Shown: positions 8,659 through 15,308, counted from the stretch's first letter. The stretch is 64,000 nt of DNA from Treponema sp. (GCA_024402695.1 JAKSTG010000001.1:186001-250000), one strand, 5' to 3'. Notes: generated by a model not told the origin, from the letters alone. Numbers and translations: made by a program.

Positions 8659-8838
8659 TTATCCAGTAATCTTTACTATATAAGTATTAGGTTGACGACC
8701 CTCCAAAAATTGCGGGTCGTTATACACAAGGTCTATATTACATTTTGTAATAGCTTTCAATTCCAACTGAGCATTTGGATTTCTGACTGAAAAATCATAT
8801 TCACCTTCTCTTCAAGCTGAAATTACTTTCTTGTCCAT
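8659..8838 (-). pseudogene. small reading frame with an in-frame TGA
   Basis: A 59-codon frame beginning MDKKVISA, then TGA, then REGEYDFSVRNPNAQLELKA.. and ending YIVKITG. The composition reads as real protein on both sides of the stop, so this looks like the decayed 3' end of a gene (TGG to TGA is the simplest change). Its VYNDPQFLEGRQP part is encoded by the first copy of the 36-bp direct repeat. No family recognised and no ribosome binding site before the ATG. Confidence 0.5.
8690..8725 (+). repeat. 36-bp direct repeat, copy 1
   Basis: Matches 10036-10071 at 34 of 36 positions in the same orientation. Internally it forms a hairpin, ACGACCC / GGGTCGT around a 13-nt AT-rich loop. The two copies bracket the DinB-DUF3795 gene, as attachment sites of a mobile unit would. 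Confidence 0.8.
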
Positions 8839-8913
8839 TGTGACGTAGAATCAAAGCTGCCGTCAATACTCATGGGTATTTCTTCTACAATGTTGTGATA
8901 TAATCTTTTTTAA

Positions 8914-9978
8914 ATGAATACAGACTGGTCAAATCAAAATAAAGATTTTCAAAAACTGATTTCGAAAAGGGACACTTTTAAAGACGGAATTAAGATTCTA
9001 CTTGAATTACGGGCATCTCTTTTTGAACAGATTTCTCAGATTGTGCGGGGATATCCTAAAGAAGCTTTCTGGCAGCTGCCTTTTCCAGGTGAAGATGGAA
9101 ATCACGGTACAACTTTATCCTGGTCACTGTGGCATCTTGCAAGGATTGAAGATATTTGTATTCATGAACTGGTGCTTAGCGGAAACTCTCAGCAAATTTT
9201 TATAAGTGGTGATTGGCAGAAAAAAATTGGAGCACAGATTATCACTACTGGAAACGAATTAAATGAGCAACAGACTGTGGATTTTTCTAAGTCTGTGAAC
9301 ATACAGGCGTTGTATGAATATGCAGCTGCTGTCCGAGAAGGGACCGACCTTGTTTTGAATGAACTGAGTTTTGAGGATTGCAAGAAAAAGTTTTCTTCTG
9401 TGGACAGAGAGCGTCTTGTAAAAACCAAATGTGTTTCTGATTCGGAAAATTCTGTCTGGCTTATTGATTACTGGTGCAGTAAAAATGTGGCTGGACTTTT
9501 AAAAATGCCGTTAAGTCGCCATTGGATTATGCATGTAGAAGCTATGCGAAAAATTAAGAATAAGTTGTGTAAGATTGCTCGTAAGGGTGTGGATCCTATC
9601 GCCTACTGCGGATTTTCCTGCAATCACTGTTTTCTGGGACAGTGGTGTGGAGGCTGCAGAACTGAATACAATGTCTGTTCTTTTGCAACCTGTTCCCCAG
9701 ATGGTGTTTGCCCAAATACAAAATGCTGCAAGGAAAAGGGGTTTGATGGATGCTGGGAATGTAGCGAAATAAAAGAATGTACAAAAGGATTTTATGTTCC
9801 AGAAAATGACGGTGCCAATGCGGCAAAAGCTCAGGCTTTGTTTATTGGAAAATACGGTAAGAAAGAATTTTTAATTCTTCATGATAAATTGCACGAAAAA
9901 TATGATTTTGCTAAAACTCAAGAAATTTTAGGACAGGATCTGCAAAAGGGATTTGAGTTTTTAGAAAAAAATAAGTAA
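8914..9978 (+). CDS. DinB-like domain fused to a DUF3795 cysteine-rich domain
   Basis: 354 aa. The N-terminal ~210 residues look like a DinB/DUF664 four-helix metal-binding fold: LSWSLWHLARIED supplies one His and SRHWIMHVEA the C-terminal pair, with the Trp-rich pattern of the family. The C-terminal ~140 residues are a DUF3795-type module with a dense Cys pattern (YCGFSCNHC, GGCR, CSFATCSPDGVCPNTKCC, CWECSEIKECTKGF), probably zinc or Fe-S binding. The ATG has no Shine-Dalgarno; TATAAT ends 9 nt upstream. It sits alone between two 36-bp direct repeats in the accessory region. Biochemical role unknown. Confidence 0.75.
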   Translation: MNTDWSNQNKDFQKLISKRDTFKDGIKILLELRASLFEQISQIVRGYPKEAFWQLPFPGEDGNHGTTLSWSLWHLARIEDICIHELVLSGNSQQIFISGDWQKKIGAQIITTGNELNEQQTVDFSKSVNIQALYEYAAAVREGTDLVLNELSFEDCKKKFSSVDRERLVKTKCVSDSENSVWLIDYWCSKNVAGLLKMPLSRHWIMHVEAMRKIKNKLCKIARKGVDPIAYCGFSCNHCFLGQWCGGCRTEYNVCSFATCSPDGVCPNTKCCKEKGFDGCWECSEIKECTKGFYVPENDGANAAKAQALFIGKYGKKEFLILHDKLHEKYDFAKTQEILGQDLQKGFEFLEKNK

Positions 9979-9998
9979 AAGTTTTATAGGAGAAAAGT

Positions 9999-10094
9999 AT
10001 GGGGAAAATAATGGAAGCTGTTTTTTGCGTTTTTTGGTTGACGATCCTCCAAAAATTGCTGGTCGTTATACCAATTGAGTTTGCCATGTTTTAA
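9999..10094 (+). CDS. possible 31-aa membrane peptide
   Basis: A short frame MGKIMEAVFCVFWLTILQKL.. with a good AGGAGA 6 nt before the ATG and a single hydrophobic segment. It runs across the second 36-bp repeat and ends just inside the phage remnant on the other strand. It may be a real small protein translated behind the DUF3795 gene or a by-product of the junction. Confidence 0.3.
   Translation: MGKIMEAVFCVFWLTILQKLLVVIPIEFAMF
10036..10071 (+). repeat. 36-bp direct repeat, copy 2
   Basis: Second copy of the repeat at 8690-8725; both differences fall in the internal stem (C to T giving a wobble pair, G to T giving a mismatch). It abuts the point where a phage capsid-like start on the minus strand loses coding sense. 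Confidence 0.8.
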
Positions 10095-10099
10095 TTCTC

Positions 10100-10576
10100 C
10101 TATTCTTTGAGAAGTGGAAGGCCCATGACGGATCTCACCTGGTTTTTCTCCGCGAGGTCATTCTTTGGGTTTGTATTTCCCATTTCCGGCACTTTTGGAG
10201 CTTTTGTTTTTCCTTCTTCAAGAAGGATGTTTGTTTTGTCTTTGGTAAGTGCAGAAAAGAGGTCGTCAAGCGACTTGCCTTTTGATTCTTCTTTTTCAAG
10301 TTCTGGCATGAGGGCCGAATTGATTGAATCGCGGGTAAAATCATTTACAAACTTTTTAGAGCTTGTATATTCCTTTACTTTTCCTTCACGTTCCATGGAT
10401 GCGAGTTTCTTAGAATAGACGTCCGAGAGCTTCTGTGCTTCAGCTTTGTATTTTTCAACTTCAGCTTTTACATTGTCATAGTATTTTACCTTTTCGAGCG
10501 TTTCATCGTTTTTCTCCTTACGATTTTGATAACGGAGTTTTTCTTCTCCCTGGATAGATTGATTTATTCCTATGTT
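10100..10576 (-). pseudogene. phage scaffold (Gp20-like) remnant, 5' truncated
   Basis: The frame is open for about 158 codons from just after a TAA and has no initiation codon until an internal ATG at 10396. The N-terminal half is a charged coiled coil (KVKAEVEKYKAEAQKLSD-like), followed by KKFVNDFTRDSINSALMPEL, SLDDLFSALTKDKTNI and a polar tail ending MGLPLLKE. This layout and the FVNDFTR..LTKDK elements resemble tailed-phage scaffolding proteins. Immediately after its stop there is GGAG and an ATG reading MANSIGI, the expected position and opening of a major capsid gene, which is broken after a few codons. A prophage remnant is the best reading. Confidence 0.55.
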
Positions 10577-10639
10577 TTACGACCTGAAAATAGTCGCTCA
10601 TATAGTCACGCGGAGAGAGGGGATTTAAGGGAAAAATGC

Positions 10640-10668
10640 AAAAAAAAGCACCGCGAGAAGTGCGGTGC
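10640..10668 (-). terminator. terminator of the 57-aa gene
   Basis: Perfect 7-bp stem GCACCGC / GCGGTGC with a 7-nt loop; on the minus strand it runs into eight T. Confidence 0.85.
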
Positions 10669-10678
10669 TGTATGTTAT

Positions 10679-10852
10679 TTAATACATTAGAACTGTTTCT
10701 ATTTCAGAAAGATTTATATTTATTTGGTCATAACTTTTACCATTATCTATTGGTAACTCGATTATACAACTATCAAAACCTTCTTCATAGACAATTACTT
10801 GGCCAATGCGACCGTCTTTTAATTTAACATCATCATATTCTTTCAGTTTCAT
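10679..10852 (-). CDS. 57-aa DUF4926-like protein
   Basis: A small protein, MKLKEYDDVKLKDGRIGQVI.. ending SEIETVLMY. The EYDDVKLKDGRIGQVIVYEEG opening (given in part) matches the small SH3-like barrel of DUF4926-type proteins, which are common in accessory regions and near toxins, sometimes as presumed immunity genes. It has its own terminator and a weak AAGG about 12 nt before the ATG. It is divergent from the 148-aa gene to its right. The family call is tentative; the coding status is supported by composition and the terminator. Confidence 0.6.
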   Translation of the reverse strand: MKLKEYDDVKLKDGRIGQVIVYEEGFDSCIIELPIDNGKSYDQININLSEIETVLMY

Positions 10853-10902
10853 TTTTTTTCTAACCTTCTACAAAACAGGTCGTAAGTCTATATTTAACGG
10901 TT

Positions 10903-11349
10903 TTGGAATCAAGAAGTCAACCGGTAACAACAGCAAAAGATCTAGCTGCTTTCTTATACAATAAAGATTGGCTAACAGAATATGATTTGATTGATCTTAT
11001 TCAGAATATGAACAGAGATACTTATTTTGATTTAATCGCTACAATTGCCGCTTTGGAATTTTCTGACAAAAATGAACTAAAAGAATTTTTAAGATATAAA
11101 CCAGCATTTTACCATAATGTAATTAAGAATCATGAACTTTACCCTGGTTGGAAAAAGCAATTCGAAAATTCCGTTTCTGGTCAAAAAGAACAAAACCTTT
11201 TATCAAATTATAAAGATTCTGATTATTTTACTGATTCTAATGGTAATAAAAAATTAAATGAATGGAAAATGACTGATACTGAATATGAAGAATATAAGGA
11301 TAAATTAAAAAGAGAAAAGCGATTACGCGCAATTGCTCCACGAGGATAA
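10903..11349 (+). CDS. hypothetical protein, start uncertain
   Basis: 148 codons counted from a TTG; no ATG exists before residue 30 and the frame is open a further 15 codons upstream to a TAA. No Shine-Dalgarno is visible. The product is helical and polar (TAKDLAAFLYNKDWLTEYDL.., then a Lys/Glu-rich C-terminus ending RLRAIAPRG). It matches no family I recognise. A second frame over its first 70 nt also reads smoothly (FNGFGIKKSTGNNSKRSS), which suggests the 5' end is a recombination scar and the gene may be the C-terminal part of a longer one, such as a swapped toxin tip. Confidence 0.4.
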   Translation: MESRSQPVTTAKDLAAFLYNKDWLTEYDLIDLIQNMNRDTYFDLIATIAALEFSDKNELKEFLRYKPAFYHNVIKNHELYPGWKKQFENSVSGQKEQNLLSNYKDSDYFTDSNGNKKLNEWKMTDTEYEEYKDKLKREKRLRAIAPRG

Positions 11350-11375
11350 AAAAACGGCTACCCCTAAAGGTAGCC
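11347..11375 (-). terminator. terminator of the 87-aa gene
   Basis: 7-bp perfect stem GGCTACC / GGTAGCC with a 6-nt loop; the A run on its left is a T run for minus-strand transcripts. Confidence 0.8.
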
Positions 11376-11415
11376 ATAATATTAACTCCAATTTTTCATC
11401 TATCATCTCAAAAAC

Positions 11416-11679
11416 CTATTCGTCGCAGTCTATTAATTTTATTGAAGGAAGGTTAGGTTCCTCACCTCTGTAAACCGCTTCTCGTATTTCTTCGTCCAAT
11501 TCTTTTGCTGTTTTTCCTTGGAGTAAGAATTTGATATATAATTTACTAAATTTTTCTCTGAGTTTTTGAAGTTTTTGTTTTGTAATTTCTTTTGGAGGGA
11601 ATTCATCTGTTAATTTCATCAATTCCCATTCAAATTCTTCTGGTGTCATTACTGGATATTTATCATTATCAGATTTCAT
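11416..11679 (-). CDS. 87-aa hypothetical protein (immunity-like position)
   Basis: Charged helical protein, MKSDNDKYPVMTPEEFEWEL.. with a central basic segment (KQKLQKLREKFSKLY) and an acidic C-terminus ending LIDCDE. Its ATG overlaps the TGA of the upstream broken frame (ATGA), the coupling usual for toxin-immunity pairs. It ends at a clear terminator. The MTPEEFEWELMKL opening is often seen in small orphan or immunity-like proteins, but I cannot name a family. Confidence 0.55.
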   Translation of the reverse strand: MKSDNDKYPVMTPEEFEWELMKLTDEFPPKEITKQKLQKLREKFSKLYIKFLLQGKTAKELDEEIREAVYRGEEPNLPSIKLIDCDE

Positions 11680-11936
11680 CTCAAAAACCTATACTCGCCA
11701 TCAGTATTACCAGCATCCACACACGCAGAGTGTTCAATGCTATTAAATACAACGGCACCATTTTGCTTAACAACAAAATGATTGAACTTACCATTAACAT
11801 AGTTAGCTATGTAAGGCTCGCCATCTGGAATATCGTCAAAGTTTCTTGTTCTAACGTATTCCTTATAACATCCAAATTACTTCAAAAATTTCTGGTGGTC
11901 AAGGATATAACAGTCTTCTTCTAATTAATCTCCCAT
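11676..11936 (-). pseudogene. broken toxin-tip-like gene with two in-frame TAA codons
   Basis: One frame reads MGD-stop-LEEDCYILDHQKFLK-stop-FGCYKEYVRTRNFDDIP.. and continues to YRFLR before a genuine TGA. Both TAA codons could come from CAA by a single C-to-T change. The last ~65 residues (GEPYIANYVNGKFNHFVVKQ, then FNSIEHSACVDAGNTDGEYR) have the polar, Gly/Asn-rich look of a small enzymatic domain. The TGA overlaps the ATG of the 87-aa gene. I read it as a decayed effector or toxin module; no family recognised. Confidence 0.45.
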
Positions 11937-11982
11937 AAAATAGCAAACCTTAATACCTATATTGTAGTTTTTCTGAAAAAAG

Positions 11983-12243
11983 CTATAAATTTTTGCATAT
12001 TAGGAAAATTATAGCCTTTTTATGTGGCGGAAAAATCGAAAATTTGTAAAACAGCTATAAATCTTCAGGAACTTTTCAATTTATAGCCATTTCAAAGTAT
12101 TTATTTTGCCAAGATCTAAAATAACTGAAAAATTTGACTATAATTTTCCAGAAAGTAATAAACTTATAGCCAATTAGACTTTCCCCCTCAGAAATCACAT
12201 ACTATTTATGACTATAAAGAAAGCATAAGGGAAAAACTTATAG
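11983..12243. repeat. four CTATAA-N20-TTATAG dyads
   Basis: Inverted hexamers at 11983/12009, 12055/12081, 12138/12164 and 12212/12238. The gap is exactly 20 nt in all four, and the right half is TTATAGCC every time; the left halves alternate in pairs (GCTATAA twice, ACTATAA twice). Units start 72, 83 and 74 bp apart. The spacers are unrelated in sequence. The array lies in non-coding DNA between the accessory region and dapA. Confidence 0.8.
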
Positions 12244-12245
12244 CC

Positions 12246-12345
12246 CCGGCTCGGAGGGTGCCGAAGGCAAAGCCGCAGGCTTCGGAGCGAAAGCGGAGCT
12301 CGGAGTGACGGGATAGCCTGCCGGAGGCAGGCGTAGCTCCATATA
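12246..12345. repeat. GC-rich hairpin island
   Basis: About 100 bp of sharply higher GC next to the dyad array. It contains a CCGAAG..CTTCGG inverted pair and a perfect GCCTGCC-GGA-GGCAGGC hairpin near 12319-12335. No coding sense in any frame. It resembles the other GC-rich palindromic islands of the window. Confidence 0.55.
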
Positions 12346-12406
12346 TATATCCTGCCATTTCTTTACTCCCACTAAAGTTCTTTAGTAAAGTTACACTTTA
12401 ATAATA

Positions 12407-12435
12407 TTGAGCAATAGCCCATTTTTCGCCATAAT
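12407..12435 (+). promoter_or_regulatory. dapA promoter
   Basis: TTGAGC (12407) and CATAAT (12430) separated by 17 nt, about 30 nt before the dapA ATG, which is preceded by AGAGGCG. A 7-bp ACTAAAG-TT-CTTTAGT palindrome lies just upstream (12371-12386) and might be an operator. Confidence 0.65.
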
Positions 12436-12466
12436 AGTAGAATCTCATTTTATATAGAGGCGATTT

Positions 12467-13372
12467 ATGATTAAATTACAGGGTGCATTCACAGCAATGG
12501 TAACTCCTATGAACCAGGACGGTTCAGTAGATTATGATGGTCTTCGCAAAAATGTTAAATTCCAGCTTGAACAGGGCATCGACGGACTGGTTCCACTTGG
12601 AACAACAGCAGAAACCCCAACTCTGGATGAAGACGAAGAAGACGAAATTATTAAAGTCGTATTTGAAGAAGTACGCGCATTTGAAAAATCTACCGGTAAA
12701 AAAATCCCTCTCGTTTTGGGCGCCGGCAGTAACAACACACGTGACGCAGTCAAATACTGCGAACGCGCTAAAAAAGCAGGTGCTGATGCAGCCCTGGTTG
12801 TTACTCCTTACTACAACAAACCAAGCAAAGAAGGAATCTTCCGCCACTTTGAAGCCTGTTCAAAAGTTGGAGTTCCTATCCTTGTTTACAATATTCAGGG
12901 ACGTACTGGAACAAACATTCCAACAGACGTTCTTAAGCGCATTGCAGAACTTCCAAACATCTGCGGTGTAAAGGAAGCAAGCGGAAACATCAACCAGATG
13001 ATGGAAGTTATCCAGCAGGTTAAATCAGCTCATCCTGATTTTGCTGTTCTTTCTGGAGATGACGGTCTTACTCTCCCACTCATCGCTTGTGGTGGAGACG
13101 GAATTATTTCTGTTGTATCTAACCTGGCTCCAAAAGCAGTTACAGAACTGGCAAACACAGCTCTTAAAGGTGACTTCGCAGAAGCCCGCAAGATGCACTA
13201 CAACCTGCTTCCTTTCTTCAAGGCAGCATTTGTTGACGGTAACCCAACTTCAATCAAATATGCTATGAATGTTAAGGGACTGGCAGCAGGAACAGTTCGT
13301 CTTCCACTGGTAGAAGTAACTGATTCAGCAAAAGAAGTAATTAAGGAAGCACTTAATAAGTGCGGACTCTAA
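12467..13372 (+). CDS. dapA: 4-hydroxy-tetrahydrodipicolinate synthase
   Basis: Condenses pyruvate with aspartate semialdehyde, the committed step to diaminopimelate and lysine. 301 aa, a TIM barrel of the expected length. Active-site residues: Thr 46/47 in LGTTAET, Tyr 117/118 region VVTPYYNKPS, Tyr 141 and Arg 146 in YNIQGRTGTN, and the Schiff-base Lys 169 in GVKEASGN. Followed after 29 nt by asd, which makes its aspartate semialdehyde substrate, so the two steps are co-transcribed. Confidence 0.97.
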   Translation: MIKLQGAFTAMVTPMNQDGSVDYDGLRKNVKFQLEQGIDGLVPLGTTAETPTLDEDEEDEIIKVVFEEVRAFEKSTGKKIPLVLGAGSNNTRDAVKYCERAKKAGADAALVVTPYYNKPSKEGIFRHFEACSKVGVPILVYNIQGRTGTNIPTDVLKRIAELPNICGVKEASGNINQMMEVIQQVKSAHPDFAVLSGDDGLTLPLIACGGDGIISVVSNLAPKAVTELANTALKGDFAEARKMHYNLLPFFKAAFVDGNPTSIKYAMNVKGLAAGTVRLPLVEVTDSAKEVIKEALNKCGL

Positions 13373-13401
13373 GTAATAGTTTTTTATTAAAGGAAAATAT
13401 T

Positions 13402-14505
13402 ATGGCAAAGAAAATCAATGTCGGCGTTCTTGGTGCAACAGGTATGGTTGGCCAGCGCTATATCAAACTCCTGGAAAATCATCCATGGTTCAAAGTTACA
13501 TACGTAGCTGCTTCTCCACGCTCAGCTGGAAAACTTTACAAAGACGCTGTAAAAAACCGCTGGCTCATCGGTGCAGAAATTCCTGCAGATGTAGCTGACC
13601 TTACAGTTCAGGATGCAAACAACGCTTCCCTGGCTCTTGGAAAATGTAAATTCGTATTCAGTGCCCTGGAAATGGGAAAAGACGAAATCAAGGCTCTTGA
13701 AGAAGCTTATGCAGCAGAAGGAATCCCTGTAGTTTCTAACGCTTCAGCAAACCGCTGGACAGAAGATGTTCCAATGCTGGTTCCAGAAATCAACTTCTCT
13801 CACCTGGACGTAATTGCAGAACAGAAAAAACATCACGGATGGGACAAAGGTTTCATCGCTGTAAAACCAAACTGTTCTCTCCAGACATACATGATGCCAC
13901 TTCACGCACTTATCATGGCAGGTTACCCTGTTAAGAGAATGATCGTTACAACACTTCAGGCAACATCTGGTGCTGGATATCCTGGTGTTCCATCATTCGA
14001 CATGATCGACAACATCGTTCCATTCATCGGTGGTGAAGAAGAAAAAACAGAAAAAGAATGTCTTAAGATTCTTGGTTCTGTAAAAGACGGAAAGATTGTA
14101 AACGCAAAACTTCCACAGGTTTCTTCAACATGTACACGTGTTCCAGTTGTAGACGGACACACAGCATGTGTTTCTCTGGAATTCGATCTTCCAAAGAACA
14201 AAAAACCAAGCCTGGAAGAAATCGAAAAAGTATGGACTTCATACTCTTCACTCCCACAGGAACTGAAACTTCCTTCAGCTCCAGAACACGCAATCGTTGT
14301 TCGCCACGAAGACAACCGTCCACAGCCACGCCGTGACCGCGAAACAGAAAAAGGTATGGCTTGTGTAATCGGACGTCTCCGCCCATGTAACGTATTTGAT
14401 GTTAAATTCGTTGCTCTGAGCCACAACACAAAACGTGGTGCTGCTCTTGGTGGAATCCTGAATGCAGAACTTCTTAAAGCTAAAGGATTTTTTGATAACC
14501 TGTAG
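13402..14505 (+). CDS. asd: aspartate-semialdehyde dehydrogenase, archaeal/fungal type
   Basis: NADPH-dependent reduction of aspartyl phosphate to aspartate semialdehyde, branch point for lysine, threonine and methionine. 367 aa from the ATG giving MAKKINVGVLGATGMVGQRY, which follows AAAGGA at good spacing; an upstream in-frame ATG overlaps dapA and is less likely. Rossmann motif GATGMVGQ, catalytic Cys 158 in PNCSLQ, and the SGAGYPGVPS and GEEEKTEKE segments mark the archaeal/yeast subclass rather than the usual bacterial one. A hairpin cluster and terminator follow. Confidence 0.95.
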   Translation: MAKKINVGVLGATGMVGQRYIKLLENHPWFKVTYVAASPRSAGKLYKDAVKNRWLIGAEIPADVADLTVQDANNASLALGKCKFVFSALEMGKDEIKALEEAYAAEGIPVVSNASANRWTEDVPMLVPEINFSHLDVIAEQKKHHGWDKGFIAVKPNCSLQTYMMPLHALIMAGYPVKRMIVTTLQATSGAGYPGVPSFDMIDNIVPFIGGEEEKTEKECLKILGSVKDGKIVNAKLPQVSSTCTRVPVVDGHTACVSLEFDLPKNKKPSLEEIEKVWTSYSSLPQELKLPSAPEHAIVVRHEDNRPQPRRDRETEKGMACVIGRLRPCNVFDVKFVALSHNTKRGAALGGILNAELLKAKGFFDNL

Positions 14506-14521
14506 ACTTAAATAAACTGCG

Positions 14522-14570
14522 AGTTTGCGAAGCAAACTCGTTAGCCCGCTTCAGCGGGCGTCGGATTCTT
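14522..14570. repeat. pair of small GC hairpins after asd
   Basis: Two adjacent perfect hairpins, GAGTTTGC-GAA-GCAAACTC and CCCGCT-TC-AGCGGG, directly after the asd stop. No T run follows, so they may protect the 3' end or be parts of a repeat element. Confidence 0.6.
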
Positions 14571-14607
14571 CGACAAACTGTAGTCTATAATCTATAGTAT
14601 AAAGCAT

Positions 14608-14643
14608 AAAAAAAAGACTCTGCTTCATGCAGGGTCTTTTTTT
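14608..14643 (+). terminator. terminator of dapA-asd
   Basis: 9-bp stem AGACTCTGC / GCAGGGTCT (one G-T pair) with a 5-nt loop, followed by a run of T. Confidence 0.88.
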
Positions 14644-14681
14644 GTTTAAATATAGATTAATAAAACATGTATTTACGTAAG

Positions 14682-14791
14682 CAAACAACACTCACGCAAT
14701 AACCAATGGAGGCCTCCCGCGGAGCCCCGTCGCTCGCTTCGCTCGGCTCCTTGCCCACGGTACTCGATTGTTTTTGCTCGCGTGTTGTTTG
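14682..14791. repeat. palindromic GC-rich island left of the nitroreductase
   Basis: Perfect 10-bp outer arms CAAACAACAC / GTGTTGTTTG, extending imperfectly inward through CACGCAA / TTGCTCGCG. The core has GGAGGCCTCC and a GAGCC..GGCTC hairpin around TCGCTCGCTTCGCTCGG. It resembles the islands near 0.9 and 15.4 kb in build: AT-rich arms around a GC-rich core. Confidence 0.7.
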
Positions 14792-14811
14792 ATTTTTGTT
14801 ATACCCTTTTC

Positions 14812-15273
14812 TTAATCTATATTTCCCACTGACAATACAGCCAGCACCTCAAAAGGAGCCTTTATTTTAAGCATTTCTTTGATGTATTCACCAGAATCTT
14901 TACTTTCCGCATTCTGTCTGTTTCTTATCTGAATCCAGCAACTGCCAAGCCCCAGGTTTACTGCAGCAAGATGAAGGTAAGTCATAGCAATAGAACAGTC
15001 TTCAATCCAAACATCAGATTTATCACTGTCCCCTATTACAACAATGGCGGCCCCGGCATCTTTCAGCATCTGAGAACCACCCGCCTTTGCCACTGAAAGT
15101 TTTTCCAGAAGTTCTCTGTCTTTGACAACAATATACTCAACCGTTTTTTTATTCCTGCTTGTAGGCGCCAGCTTTGCACAGTCTATCAGTTCCTTCAAAA
15201 CCTCATCAGAAACTTCCTTTCCCGAGTAAGCTCTGACACTGTGTCTTTTGTTAATTAAATCTATGAAATCCAT
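14812..15273 (-). CDS. nitroreductase-family flavoprotein
   Basis: 153-aa FMN-dependent NAD(P)H oxidoreductase fold. The N-terminus FIDLINKRHSVRAYSGKEVS contains the RHSVR phosphate-contact motif; KLAPTSRNKKTVEYIVV follows, and the central helix HLAAVNLGLGSCWIQIR and C-terminal LAVLSVGN are family features. At this length it belongs to the compact nitroreductases; substrate unknown. No Shine-Dalgarno; the -10 ends 6 nt before the ATG. It is flanked on both sides by palindromic GC-rich islands, which could indicate movement of the segment. Confidence 0.88.
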   Translation of the reverse strand: MDFIDLINKRHSVRAYSGKEVSDEVLKELIDCAKLAPTSRNKKTVEYIVVKDRELLEKLSVAKAGGSQMLKDAGAAIVVIGDSDKSDVWIEDCSIAMTYLHLAAVNLGLGSCWIQIRNRQNAESKDSGEYIKEMLKIKAPFEVLAVLSVGNID

Positions 15274-15279
15274 ATTTTT

Positions 15280-15308
15280 ATTGTAACAGACAAAAAGAAA
15301 ACTGTCTT
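15280..15308 (-). promoter_or_regulatory. nitroreductase promoter, leaderless type
   Basis: On the minus strand AAGACA and TACAAT are 17 nt apart, and the ATG follows the -10 by 6 nt with no Shine-Dalgarno sequence. Confidence 0.55.

Noticed and set aside
8812..8814. TGA as selenocysteine codon in the small frame at 8659-8838
   Set aside because: No Cys-like redox context and no convincing SECIS-type hairpin directly after the TGA; decay is simpler.
8690..10071. Integron gene cassette with attC sites
   Set aside because: The hairpin ends do not fit the RYYYAAC / GTTRRRY core pattern and no integron integrase is seen. The simpler statement, a direct repeat, is kept.
11983..12243. Possible CRISPR array (regular repeats with variable spacers)
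   Set aside because: The shared parts are only 6-8 nt, inverted rather than direct, and the intervals differ by up to 11 bp; no cas genes are present.
12473..13268. Alternative frames across dapA on both strands
   Set aside because: DapA is full length with all catalytic residues; the other frames have no start signals.
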